Shown here piece after piece: positions 1-8,055 of a DNA stretch of 42,396 nucleotides (positions are counted from its first letter, which is position 1; each line of letters opens with the position of its first letter). Source of the stretch: an uncultured Thiocystis sp. (GTDB taxonomy: Bacteria; Pseudomonadota; Gammaproteobacteria; Chromatiales; Chromatiaceae). The stretch lies in assembly GCF_903866365.1 (NCBI RefSeq), contig NZ_CAIPNF010000466.1, positions 1-42,396 of the forward strand, in the 5' to 3' direction. The notes below the pieces were generated by a model, which was given only the letters and a program-made list of their open reading frames with translations, searched no databases and was not told where the DNA came from. Position numbers and translations under genes: made by a program.

Positions 1-65
1 CCAGGCAGGAGGTTCTTGATCCGCTCCCATTGATCGTCACGCAGGGCATAGCGACGCTGAGTCAT
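1..65 (-). CDS. IS5-family transposase, N-terminal fragment
   Basis: Only the first 21 codons are inside the window. They read MTQRRYALRDDQWERI and continue with KNLLPG, the typical opening of IS5-family (IS1031/IS427-like) transposases, whose N-terminal DUF4096 domain contains the YALRDDQWERI motif. The ATG at 65 is preceded by GAGGAG about seven bases upstream, a good ribosome binding site, so this end of the gene looks intact. The DDE catalytic domain lies beyond the left edge. Confidence 0.75.
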   Translation of the reverse strand, partial: MTQRRYALRDDQWERIKNLLP

Positions 66-136
66 CCGGGCTCCTCGTTCATTTTGAAGTGGTCGGGCGA
101 CAATATTCCCACACAACTACAATTGATGACACGCCC
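1..136 (-). mobile_element. End of an IS5-family insertion sequence (runs off the left edge)
   Basis: This is the left part of an insertion sequence whose transposase gene reads leftward out of the window. The likely element end is near 136: read on the minus strand, the outer bases are GGGCGTGTCATCAATT, which looks like a terminal inverted repeat and abuts a TAG/CTAG-like target. About 70 bp of leader separates this end from the transposase start. The other end lies outside the window, so the repeat pair and target duplication cannot be confirmed. Confidence 0.6.
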
Positions 137-193
137 TAGTTCGGCGTAAATAAAAGAGTTCTGGCGATTGTTTTTTATGCCTTTATTCATTCA

Positions 194-643
194 TCAATAT
201 TGTGGCTTAAAACATTCGTAATGAACGCGATCTACCGCACAGAAAGGGGGTTGAGTAGGCGGATTGAGGTTCCCTCGGTTTTTCGTCTTCCAAAGGGGTG
301 TGCTCATGCGACCAGTTTTTCCCCGCTGAGTGCCGATCGAGTCTTTCAGGAACTGAACCGGTGAGGTGTACACGAAGGTGGAGTGCAGACGCTTGCGGTT
401 GTAAAATACCTCGATGGACTCGGAGGCGATCGCCTTCATCGTCTCCCTAGTGGAGATGCGCTCCCCGAAGACCCGCTCGTACTTGAAGCTGTTGAACCCG
501 CTCTCGGTCGGAGCATTGTCCCAGCAGTTGCCCTTGCGGCTCATCGAGCCGATCATGCCGTCCGCTCGGAGTTGGTCCTGGAGCGCGTGGCCAGGCTGAC
601 AGATCGCCATTCCCGCTCCAAAATATGCGACGATTGGAGACAT
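194..643 (-). pseudogene. IS3-family transposase orfB, degraded C-terminal remnant
   Basis: The readable 149 codons contain the C-terminal part of an IS3-type DDE integrase core: GMIGSMSRKGNCWDNAPTES (the region with the last catalytic acidic residue), then FNSFKYERV, EVFYNRKRLHS and YTSPVQFL. Intact IS3 orfB proteins are about 280 residues and end soon after YTSPVQFL. Here the N-terminal half is missing, the sequence just before the core (AICQPGHALQDQL) looks frame-shifted relative to the usual SDRGSQY segment, and about 45 unrelated codons follow. It is a dead fragment, consistent with repeated IS insertion beside the IS5 element. Confidence 0.75.
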
Positions 644-808
644 GGTGGCACGTTCGAGACTCGCAACTGACGCATCAGTCGGTAAGAGTTTGAGTCCATG
701 CGGATGGTGTAGTTTCCCAACCGCTTACATTGACAGGACGCGGGGCGGATCTGACTTGTGATTCATCCGCAACCAAGGTGGTTCACTCTAGCAACCAAGG
801 CATCCGCA

Positions 809-2047
809 ATGGCACATAAACCAATGTCAAACTTTTCCGCAGCCACCCCGGTGGTTGTCTTTCGTGCGGAAAGTTATTGTTCGCTGGCGATTGTACGCAC
901 GCTGGGGCGCATGGGGGTTCAGGTTTTTTGTATTGATCATGAACCCGATGCCCTTGCCATGAAGTCGCGGTATTGCGCGGGACGATTCGCATGGGACTTC
1001 GAGTCAAGTCCCCCGGATGACTCCGCGCAATTCCTCATTGGCGTGGGGCGCAAGATTGGCCAAAAATCGATCTTGTTACCAACCTTCGATACGCGCAGCC
1101 TTTTCGTTGAGCAATATCGGGATTTGCTGTCGCAGTGGTTTCTGTTTCCGCAGCCCGCGCCTGGGGCGGTACCTCGCCTCTACAGTAAGGAATCTCTGTA
1201 TCGCCTCTGCAAAACCGAAGATGTTCCCACGCCCGAGACGCTCTTTCCGGATTCCGTTGAGGAGGCGCTGCGCGAGGGGCCTGGTCTCCAGTTCCCGTTG
1301 ATTGTCAAAGCGATCGATCCTGATCGACTGATGCACCGCACCGGGCGACGCATGGCAGTCGTGCACCAGCTATCCGAATTGAGGGACGCTTACGCGGAAT
1401 TAGATGAGCCAGGGATCAAGAATCTTGCTCTGCAAGAGTTTATTCCCGGGGATACTCAAGACACCTGGATGCTGAATGCCTACTTCGATAGAGTCGGGGA
1501 CTGTCGATTCGCAATCACTGGCCACAAGTTGCGCCAGCTTCCCATTGATGGCGGCGTGACAACGCTTGGTGTTTGCGCGCCCAGTCAAGCCATGATTGAC
1601 AGTATCTCCCGAGTCGTGGCGGCAACTGGCTACCAGGGTGTCGTTGACACTGACTTTTGCTACGACAATCGAGATGGACTTTGGAAATTGTTGGATGTCA
1701 ATCCACGCATCGGTGCCACTTTCCGGCTATTTGTCGATCAACATGGTTTTGATGTTGTCAGGGCACTGTACCTGGACCTGACGGGTCAGAGTCTTCCGTC
1801 CGTCGAACCCTTCTGGGGGCGTCGCTGGCTGGTCGAGGACAAGGATCTCGATGCCATGCGCGCCCACCGACGGAAAGGATCTCTCTCGCTGGGCGCCTGG
1901 CTCGGCTCATTGCGGGGCGTGTCCGAGTTTGCACATTTTGCTGTCGACGATCTCTGGCCCTCCGCCATCTTTGCGATGCGGTTGGTGAGGAAAAATATTC
2001 GTCGTGTCTTTGGGCGTTTGCCGCTACCTTCCAAGCAAAATCGATAG
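809..2047 (+). CDS. ATP-grasp domain ligase-like protein
   Basis: A 412-residue protein with the layout of stand-alone ATP-grasp ligases of the carboxylate-amine/carbamoyl-phosphate-synthase type. An N-terminal nucleotide-binding-like segment (VVVFRAESYCSLAIVRTLG) is followed by an ATP-binding stretch with FPLIVKAID and ALQEFIPGD, and near the C-terminus by DVNPRIGATFRLF, where the conserved Asp/Asn ligate magnesium. Such proteins are often found with exopolysaccharide or peptide-tailoring genes; the substrate cannot be told here. The ATG at 809 follows AAGG by eight bases and is preferred over an in-frame GTG at 758 or ATG at 824. The gene stands alone. Its base composition is more AT-rich than its neighbours (many TTT, GTT and GAT codons) and it borders IS debris, which suggests horizontal gain. 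Confidence 0.8.
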   Translation: MAHKPMSNFSAATPVVVFRAESYCSLAIVRTLGRMGVQVFCIDHEPDALAMKSRYCAGRFAWDFESSPPDDSAQFLIGVGRKIGQKSILLPTFDTRSLFVEQYRDLLSQWFLFPQPAPGAVPRLYSKESLYRLCKTEDVPTPETLFPDSVEEALREGPGLQFPLIVKAIDPDRLMHRTGRRMAVVHQLSELRDAYAELDEPGIKNLALQEFIPGDTQDTWMLNAYFDRVGDCRFAITGHKLRQLPIDGGVTTLGVCAPSQAMIDSISRVVAATGYQGVVDTDFCYDNRDGLWKLLDVNPRIGATFRLFVDQHGFDVVRALYLDLTGQSLPSVEPFWGRRWLVEDKDLDAMRAHRRKGSLSLGAWLGSLRGVSEFAHFAVDDLWPSAIFAMRLVRKNIRRVFGRLPLPSKQNR

Positions 2048-2112
2048 TCCGCGCAAGCGATCATGGTCAACAGTATTTGTTGAAGTGCGTCAGTGATTTC
2101 GGGAAAACCGTG

Positions 2113-2766
2113 TCACAAACGCCCGGGTTCTCTTTCGCATAACCCCCGCTCGACTGCGATCACCGCCGCCTCGACCCGCGAATGGACCTCTAGTTTGCGC
2201 AGGATCGCCTTCACATGCAGCTTGACGGTGCCATCGGAGATCCCGAGCCGGCGCGCGATGCTCTTGTTGCTCTGTCCCTCGGCGAGATGGCAGAGGATTT
2301 CCTGCTCGCGCGGGGTGAGGTCGGCGATGCCGCTCTCGGCCCGCGCGACCCGCGCCTCGCCCTGGACCGCCCGGGCGAGCACGCTGGCAAGCTCCGGCGC
2401 GACCACGGTGCGTCCGCGCACGATCTCGCCCAGGGCGGCGATCAGGGCATCCGGTTCCATGTCCTTGAGCAGATAGCCCTGCGCGCCGCTTTGCAACGAG
2501 TCGATCACGTCGCGCTCCTCGGCGCTGGTGGTCAGCATGGCGATCGGCATGCGCTGATGGACCGCGCGGATCTGACGTAGCAACTCCAGACCGGAGAGTT
2601 GCGGCATGCGCATGTCTAGCAGGATGACATCGGGACTGGTCTCGGCGACCCGCCGCAGACCGGCCGAGGCGTCCCCGACCGCGATGACCTCGATGCCGCG
2701 TCGCTCCAGCAATTCCTGAAGTCCGAAGCGAAAAAGGGCGTGATCGTCAATCATCAAGACGCGCAT
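2113..2766 (-). CDS. NarL/FixJ-family response regulator
   Basis: A 217-residue response regulator. The receiver domain (about 1-120) starts MRVLMIDDH, carries the phosphoacceptor Asp at about residue 51 (VILLDMRMP) and the switch Lys in LLKDM. A LuxR-type helix-turn-helix follows at about 150-215 (LTPREQEIL, SNKSIARRLGISDGTVKLHV), as in NarL. The start at 2766 was chosen because it begins exactly at the canonical receiver motif; a longer reading would add 49 residues of low-complexity sequence. It overlaps the 3' end of the kinase gene by 13 bp, so the two are translationally coupled and form one two-component system. Its targets are not evident nearby. Confidence 0.93.
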   Translation of the reverse strand: MRVLMIDDHALFRFGLQELLERRGIEVIAVGDASAGLRRVAETSPDVILLDMRMPQLSGLELLRQIRAVHQRMPIAMLTTSAEERDVIDSLQSGAQGYLLKDMEPDALIAALGEIVRGRTVVAPELASVLARAVQGEARVARAESGIADLTPREQEILCHLAEGQSNKSIARRLGISDGTVKLHVKAILRKLEVHSRVEAAVIAVERGLCEREPGRL

Positions 2767-4379
2767 CGGACCGGCTCCAGCACAGGGCGCGCGGCGCGCC
2801 GGTTGACCTCGAAGATGACCTCGACGCGGGTGCCTTCCCCCGGATCGCTCTCGATGGACAGCTCCGCGCCGATGCGGCGCGCGCGCTCCTCCAGGATCGA
2901 CAGACCGATGCATTCGCCAGGACGGGCGCCATCGGACGGGGTGCTGAATCCAACCCCGTCGTCCTCGATCAGCAGGACATGCCGGCCATCGGGCTCGCGC
3001 GTCAGCAATACTCTAATGGTGTGCGCCCGCGCATGCTTGCGGATGTTGGCGAGCGACTCCTGGGCGATGCGCAGGAGCTGAAGTTCATCGCTGGCGGAGA
3101 GTTCAAAGGGCCGGCAATCGTTCTGAAAGAGCACATGGGCGCCGGTCTCGCGGCCGAGTCGGTTGGTGAGTTTCGCCAGCGCGGGCACCAGACCGCGCCG
3201 GTCGAGCGGTGCCCGGAAACTGGCGAGCAGTTCGCGCAGCTCGGTATGGGCCTCGTCGAGTCCGTTACGGATGCGCGCCAGATCGTTGCGGGCCGCCTCG
3301 GAGATGGGGGTGTCGCCCAGCGAATCGTTCAGCATCCGGCACTGAAAGCGCAGACTCGCCAGGGTTTGGGCCAGCGAGTCATGCAGTTCGTGGGCCAGCG
3401 AGTTGCGTTCCTCGACGATGGAGAGTCGGCGCGTCTCGGCATCGGAGCGCTGCTTGGCGATGGCGACGCCCAGGTGGTGACCGACGGTGAAGAGCAGATC
3501 CATGATGTCCTCGCGCGCCGTCACGCCCGGCCGGTCGACGAAGATGCTGTAGACGCCGAGCAGTTCGTCGCGATGCTCCAGCGGTACCGTGACCACCTCG
3601 ATCTCGGAGCTTTTGAACATGCGCCGGCCATAGATGCGCGAACAATAGCGGGCATCCTTGTCGCAAACGATGTCGCCGGGCGTGAGCGCCGTGCCGCACA
3701 GACAGAGATCCACCGGGGCCATATCCTGCTCGCGCACCAGATCGTCGTTCAGGCCGATGGAGCCGATCAGACGCCGCGAGCCGTCGGCCATGACCAGCCG
3801 CACGGTCGCCGCCCGCCCGTTGATCATCTCTTTGAGCACCCGCAGAAAACGTAGCAGCAATTCCTCGACGCTCTCGGTTTGCTGAATACCGGCGGCCACG
3901 TCGTAGAGGATCTTGAGCGAGGCGGTCTTTTGCGCGAGGCGCATGGTCTGGCGCGCGACCCGGTTGTCCATGTCCTCGTAGAGATCGGTCAATTCCTCGT
4001 TCAGGCTGCGAATATCCTGGGCGATGCGCCCGAGCACGCCGGTTTCGCGCAGCGCCTCGCTGGCCCCCTGCTCGCCCTGGCAGACCCGGCTTAACGAATG
4101 TTCCAGCCGCGCCAGCGGGATCAGCAACTGGCGGCGCAGGCGCATCCAGGCGACGGTCAGGCCAAGCGTTCCGGTCAGCAGGAACGCGGCGAGTAAAAGC
4201 CATGGACGCCAAACGAGTTCGGGCCAGATCCACTGGGTCGCCAGCAGGATCAGGGCCGCTGTCAGCGCGATCGCTACCGTCAGCAGCGGGATCGCGAGCT
4301 GCGTTGCCCGGAGGATGGCATGGACACGGGAAGCGTCAAGTGGCGGATGGGAGTCGCTGCGGGTGGTGTTCGGGGTCAT
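2754..4379 (-). CDS. NarX-type sensor histidine kinase with cysteine-containing GAF domain
   Basis: A 541-residue HPK7-type kinase. Two membrane segments (about 27-48 and 57-79) enclose only some eight residues, so the periplasmic nitrate-binding domain of classical NarX/NarQ is absent. A HAMP-like region (about 80-145) and a GAF-like module (about 150-310) follow. The GAF-like module holds four cysteines (C226, C228, C239, C246). The HisKA_3 dimerisation helix has its phosphoacceptor at H333 (ERNSLAHELHDSLAQ), and the ATPase domain ends with DDGVGF and GLSILEERA. It partners the downstream NarL-like regulator. Lack of a periplasmic sensor with a retained Cys cluster suggests cytoplasmic redox or iron-sulfur sensing; that is inference. 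Confidence 0.9.
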   Translation of the reverse strand: MTPNTTRSDSHPPLDASRVHAILRATQLAIPLLTVAIALTAALILLATQWIWPELVWRPWLLLAAFLLTGTLGLTVAWMRLRRQLLIPLARLEHSLSRVCQGEQGASEALRETGVLGRIAQDIRSLNEELTDLYEDMDNRVARQTMRLAQKTASLKILYDVAAGIQQTESVEELLLRFLRVLKEMINGRAATVRLVMADGSRRLIGSIGLNDDLVREQDMAPVDLCLCGTALTPGDIVCDKDARYCSRIYGRRMFKSSEIEVVTVPLEHRDELLGVYSIFVDRPGVTAREDIMDLLFTVGHHLGVAIAKQRSDAETRRLSIVEERNSLAHELHDSLAQTLASLRFQCRMLNDSLGDTPISEAARNDLARIRNGLDEAHTELRELLASFRAPLDRRGLVPALAKLTNRLGRETGAHVLFQNDCRPFELSASDELQLLRIAQESLANIRKHARAHTIRVLLTREPDGRHVLLIEDDGVGFSTPSDGARPGECIGLSILEERARRIGAELSIESDPGEGTRVEVIFEVNRRAARPVLEPVRCAS

Positions 4380-4570
4380 CGCGATGGCGGCATGTCGTAC
4401 CGTTGAGGTGATGTCGGAAGAATTTGGTCATCGCCAGGCCGCCGATCCAGTTGCCTTGGGAGATGAACCGCTGTACCCGGCGGCTCGGCGAATCGAAGAG
4501 AGCCGGGCGCGGACCGTGACAGAGAGTCAGGCCCGCGCGAGGTGGCCGCTGGAAATCCGCGGGGCCTGGT

Positions 4571-5086
4571 CTATTTCGGACAGGAGGAGGTGTCGCCCGG
4601 AACCTTGCCGGCCAGGAGCAGGAAGCTGTCGAAGGGGCCTATCACGCCCATGGCCTCGGCCTTGGGGCCCTGAAATTTGAGCTTGCCGGTCATCATGGCG
4701 CCCATGGCGCCGCAGCCAAAGCTGCCCTGGCCCATGCAGGCCCAATCCTCGTCGGAGGCATACATCAGATAGTCGACCTTGGGGTCGAGCGTACTGTGCT
4801 TGACCGCGCCGCCCCGCGCGCAGTGGGCCTTGCCGTCCTGGTTGCTGATCTCAAGCTCGACCCTGGAGGCGGCACCACACTTGCTCCGGTAGAGTTGAAT
4901 GATCTTGAAGCCCCGCCCGGCGTCGTTCGCCGCCCAGGCCGCGCCCCCGAGTTCATTGGTGAGAGCCGGGGTGCTATTCCAGGCGGCGCAGGCGGCGGAC
5001 GCCCAGTCGACGTCCATAAAGGTGGCGGCGGAGACGGCTGACGAGCAGGCCAGGGCCGCCAGGGTGGCGGTGATGCGTGGAATCAT
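4571..5086 (-). CDS. Exported SCP2-like (sterol-carrier-type) small protein
   Basis: A 171-residue protein with a clear signal peptide (MIPRITATLAALACSSAVSA, cleavage near residue 20), so it is probably periplasmic. The C-terminal half (FGCGAMGAMMTGKLKFQGPK, then the DSFLLLAGKV segment) resembles the SCP2 fold, where an MTGKLK-type strand precedes a hydrophobic ligand pocket. Several cysteines in the mature part could form disulfides. The start at 5086 follows AGGA by seven bases and begins right at the signal peptide; a longer reading would only add unrelated sequence. It lies between the NarX gene (191 bp away) and the ABC exporter gene (166 bp away) on the same strand. The ligand is unknown. 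Confidence 0.6.
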   Translation of the reverse strand: MIPRITATLAALACSSAVSAATFMDVDWASAACAAWNSTPALTNELGGAAWAANDAGRGFKIIQLYRSKCGAASRVELEISNQDGKAHCARGGAVKHSTLDPKVDYLMYASDEDWACMGQGSFGCGAMGAMMTGKLKFQGPKAEAMGVIGPFDSFLLLAGKVPGDTSSCPK

Positions 5087-5252
5087 GGGTCTATCCTCAT
5101 GGTGGCTGAGCCGCTGAAGGCGGTCTTCTGTGAATGGCGATGCGGGCCTGATGGTAGTCGCGCGCAACCGTCGAGCACAAGCCCATGGTCGCGTGGCGCG
5201 CCGCGGGTCGGCCTGACGGGATGTGCGACCTGGCACGGTTGGCGGAATTCTT

Positions 5253-7085
5253 TCATGACGACATGGTCTCGCCAGGTGCGTCGGGCAAGACCACCGCATC
5301 GCTCCCTTCGCGTTGCTGCAACTCCCACATCGACGCGTACTGTCCACCTGCCTCCAGCAACTCGCGATGCGTGCCCTGTTCGCGGATACGGCCCTGTTCC
5401 ATCACCAGAATCCGGTCGGCGTCCACGACGGTCGAGAGTCGGTGCGCGATGACCAGCGTGGTGCGGTTCTCGGCCACCTCGATCATGGTCTGCTGGATCG
5501 CCTGCTCGGTGTGACTGTCGAGCGAGGAGGTGGCTTCGTCGAAGATGAGGATGCGCGGGCGTTTCAACATGGCGCGGGCGATGGCGACCCGCTGTTTCTC
5601 GCCGCCGGACAGTTTCAGCCCGCGCTCGCCGACCACCGTCTCCCAGCCGTCGGGCAGGCTTTCGATGAAGGCGCGGATATGGGCCATGTCGGCGGCGCGC
5701 TCGATCTCCGCGCGGGTCGCGCCGGTGCGCCCATAGGCCAGGTTGTAATAGAGGCTGTCGTTGAAGAGCACCGTATCCTGAGGGACGATGCCGATCGCCG
5801 CGCGCAGGCTGTCCTGGGTGAGATCGCGCAGATCCTGACCGTCGATCAGGATGCGCCCGCCGGTCACGTCGTAGAAGCGAAACAGCAGCCGCGCCAGGGT
5901 CGATTTACCGGCCCCGCTATGTCCGACCACGGCGAGCTTCTGGCCGGGCTCGATGCTGAAATCCAGGCCGCGCAGAATGGCGCGCTCCGGCTGATAATGA
6001 AAATCCACCCGCTCGAAACGGATGCCGCCCTGACGGAGCGCCAGCGGCCGGGCGATCGGTCGGTTCTCGATTTCGGGCTTGCGCTCCAGGAGTTTGAACA
6101 CCAGATCCATGTCCGCGATGGCGTATTTGATCTGACGGTAGACGATGCCGAGAAACCCGAGCGGGATGAAGAGTTGCAGCAGCAGCGCATTGACCAACAC
6201 CAGATCGCCGACGCTCATCTGACCGGCGACCACACCCTGGGCCGCGAGGATCATGATCAGCGTGACGCCGACGGCGATGATGGCGCCCTGACCGAAATTG
6301 AGCAGCGACATCGAGGTCTGGCTGGCGACCGCCATCTCTTCCCATTGGGCGAGCGTGCCGTCGTAGCGATCCAGTTCCAGACGCTCGTTGCCGAAATACT
6401 TGACCGTCTCGTAGTTGATGAGGCTGTCGAACGCCTGATGGTTGGCCTCCGAGTCGAGCCGGTTCATCCGATGGCGGTAGTCCATGCGCCATTCGGTGAT
6501 CGCGAAGGTGAAGGCGAAATAGACCGCGACCGTGCCGAAGGTGACCAGCATGAATGACGGGGCATAACGTCCCAGCAGGATGGCAGAGACCAGCGCGAAT
6601 TCGACCAGCACCGGCAGCACGCTGAAGACGACATAGTTGAGGATGGTCGAAACCGAGCGGGTGCCGCGCTCCAGATCGCGGCTGATGGCGCCGCTCTGGC
6701 GCTCCAGGTGATAGCGCAGCGAGAGGCGGTGCAGGTGTTCCAGCACCCGCGTCGACAGGCGCCGCATGGCGCGGTAGCGCACCCGCGCGAACACCACGTC
6801 GCGCAGTTCGTTGAATAGGGATGAGCTGAGTTTGAGCAGTCCGTAAGCGAGCAGCAGGGTAAACGGCAGGATCAGCGTCTGGGTCGCGGGCGCCTGGAAG
6901 GCGTCGACGATGCCCTTGAGCACCAGCGGCACGCCAACATTGGCGACCTTGGCCAGCACCAGACAGGCGATCGCCAGGCTGGCGCGACCCCGGAACTCCC
7001 AGAGATAGGGCAGCATGTCGCGCAGATTGCGCCAGTCGCGCCGATCTCCATGGATCTTTTCGGTGGCAATGATTCGTTTCATCAT
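5253..7085 (-). CDS. Atm1/HMT-type ABC exporter (fused permease and ATPase)
   Basis: A 610-residue half-transporter. Six membrane helices occupy about 35-320. The ATPase has Walker A GHSGAGKS at 388-395, the signature LSGGE at 492-496, Walker B ILIFDE at about 512-517, and the switch His in AHRLS. The NYETVKYFGNE segment (about 224-234) is a hallmark of the Atm1/ABCB7/HMT1 branch, which exports glutathione-linked sulfur compounds or metal-thiol conjugates. It should homodimerise in the inner membrane. Two ATGs sit in tandem at the start (7085 and 7082) and neither has a strong ribosome binding site. No partner gene is adjacent, so the substrate is inferred only from the subfamily. Confidence 0.9.
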   Translation of the reverse strand: MMKRIIATEKIHGDRRDWRNLRDMLPYLWEFRGRASLAIACLVLAKVANVGVPLVLKGIVDAFQAPATQTLILPFTLLLAYGLLKLSSSLFNELRDVVFARVRYRAMRRLSTRVLEHLHRLSLRYHLERQSGAISRDLERGTRSVSTILNYVVFSVLPVLVEFALVSAILLGRYAPSFMLVTFGTVAVYFAFTFAITEWRMDYRHRMNRLDSEANHQAFDSLINYETVKYFGNERLELDRYDGTLAQWEEMAVASQTSMSLLNFGQGAIIAVGVTLIMILAAQGVVAGQMSVGDLVLVNALLLQLFIPLGFLGIVYRQIKYAIADMDLVFKLLERKPEIENRPIARPLALRQGGIRFERVDFHYQPERAILRGLDFSIEPGQKLAVVGHSGAGKSTLARLLFRFYDVTGGRILIDGQDLRDLTQDSLRAAIGIVPQDTVLFNDSLYYNLAYGRTGATRAEIERAADMAHIRAFIESLPDGWETVVGERGLKLSGGEKQRVAIARAMLKRPRILIFDEATSSLDSHTEQAIQQTMIEVAENRTTLVIAHRLSTVVDADRILVMEQGRIREQGTHRELLEAGGQYASMWELQQREGSDAVVLPDAPGETMSS

Positions 7086-7228
7086 GGACTATTTGAGCTC
7101 TAACAGGATCGCGCGCGCGGGCACCCGATGGCCAGGTTGCCGAAAAATTCCAGCCAAGACGCCGACGATCCATTATTTTATCGCCAGGACAATACGCCAA
7201 CGCCGCAACGAGGGGGAGAGAATTCGCC

Positions 7229-7300
7229 ATGACGCCTGAATCCCTGGTCCGCGCAACCGACCGTTTCCGGCGGGTCTGCGGCACGGTCTGGGCCGGCTGA
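7229..7300 (+). CDS. 23-codon leader ORF overlapping the next start (TGATG)
   Basis: A very short reading frame begins at 7229 behind a strong AGGGGGAG ribosome binding site. It encodes MTPESLVRATDRFRRVCG and five more residues, and ends in TGA at 7298-7300. The last A of that stop is the first base of the ATG at 7300, in another frame. It may be a translationally coupled leader peptide, or the true beginning of the next gene separated from it by a frameshift. The strong ribosome binding site here, and none of note before 7300, make translation starting at 7229 likely. Confidence 0.4.
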   Translation: MTPESLVRATDRFRRVCGTVWAG

Positions 7301-7605
7301 TGTTCTTCAGCCAATGCGCCGATGCGTATCGGGAGGTGCCGCGGCTCGTCGAGCGGAAACAACTCGACAGCGTCGTCGCCGAGGCCGAGATCCCGCAGGT
7401 CGCCGAACGGGTCGCGCGTCAGCTGAGGGCGACGGCGAGCGACCTTGACGAGGCGGCGAACGTCGACGCCTCGGACACGCTGAAGGCGTTGTCCGAGCGC
7501 TGGTCGCTGGAGCCGGACGCCTTGCTGGAGTTGCCGCGGGAGAGCAGCCTGCAAGCCTTCGAGGGGTTCGAGATTCTGCTGCCGGGCTCGACACTCGTGT
7601 ACTGA
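7300..7605 (+). CDS. Small acidic protein of unknown function
   Basis: A 101-residue acidic, helix-rich protein (DAYREVPRLVERK, VAERVARQL, DTLKALSERW). I recognise no family. No membrane segment or signal peptide is visible. The codon pattern is typical of the neighbouring genes, and the opposite-strand reading over the same bases is arginine- and proline-rich low-complexity sequence, so this is the better candidate. It starts inside the stop codon of the leader ORF at 7229, which hints at translational coupling or a frameshift, so the true protein could be longer. It is followed 99 bp later by an S24-like gene. Confidence 0.5.
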   Translation: MFFSQCADAYREVPRLVERKQLDSVVAEAEIPQVAERVARQLRATASDLDEAANVDASDTLKALSERWSLEPDALLELPRESSLQAFEGFEILLPGSTLVY

Positions 7606-7704
7606 GTCGCGTCCAGCCTGCTCCGCGCGATCGGTGCATTGGCTCGGACTGAATCTCTCCGCATCCTTGCCCATGCGGTTTCAAATGATCAATGAGGTTT
7701 CATC

Positions 7705-8055
7705 ATGGCGGATCCTAATCTTGGCGGCACGGGTTGCAGTCTGCACGAGCCCTATGCGCTGCAAGTGCTGGGCGACGAGATGGCGCCGGAGTTTCCGGAT
7801 CGCTGCATCGTGATCGTGGAGCCCGCGGATACCTGCACGAATCGCAGCTATGTCTTCGTGGAGGTGGAGGGGGTGCGCTGGTTTCGCCAATACCTCAAGG
7901 ACGACAGCGGTGCCGAACGTCTGATCGCGGTGAATCCGCGGTATCCCGAGATCGAACTCAGTGGTCTGGAATGGTCGATCCTGGGCGTCATCATTCAGCG
8001 CAATGTCCGCCGCCAGATCAAACACTATGATCGCCGGGACGATCGCCGCCCATGA
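7705..8055 (+). CDS. S24/LexA-like domain protein lacking the catalytic serine
   Basis: A 116-residue protein matching the C-terminal peptidase domain of LexA/UmuD-type S24 proteins: ALQVLGDEMAPEF, then PDRCIVIVEPAD and YVFVEVEGVRWFRQY. In active members the motif is GDSM, with a Ser nucleophile, and a Lys sits in the later strand (typically VKRL). Here the Ser is Glu25 (GDEM) and the Lys position appears to be Arg or Trp, so autocleavage is not expected. There is no helix-turn-helix. The ATG follows TGAGG by eight bases. Its stop overlaps the next start by four bases (ATGA), so the two are coupled. It could be a structural or binding version of the fold; function unknown. Confidence 0.65.
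   Translation: MADPNLGGTGCSLHEPYALQVLGDEMAPEFPDRCIVIVEPADTCTNRSYVFVEVEGVRWFRQYLKDDSGAERLIAVNPRYPEIELSGLEWSILGVIIQRNVRRQIKHYDRRDDRRP

Noticed and set aside
640-760. Possible tRNA because of a GTTCGAGAC-like T-arm near 651
   Set aside because: No acceptor stem, D-arm or anticodon arm can be formed around it.
5313-6557. A long plus-strand frame opposite the ABC exporter gene
   Set aside because: It is a mirror of the GC-rich third-position pattern on the other strand; it has no family features, and the minus-strand ABC exporter is unmistakable.
7307-7684. A minus-strand frame opposite the small acidic gene at 7300
   Set aside because: Arg/Pro/Ser/Ala low-complexity translation without a ribosome binding site or family match.
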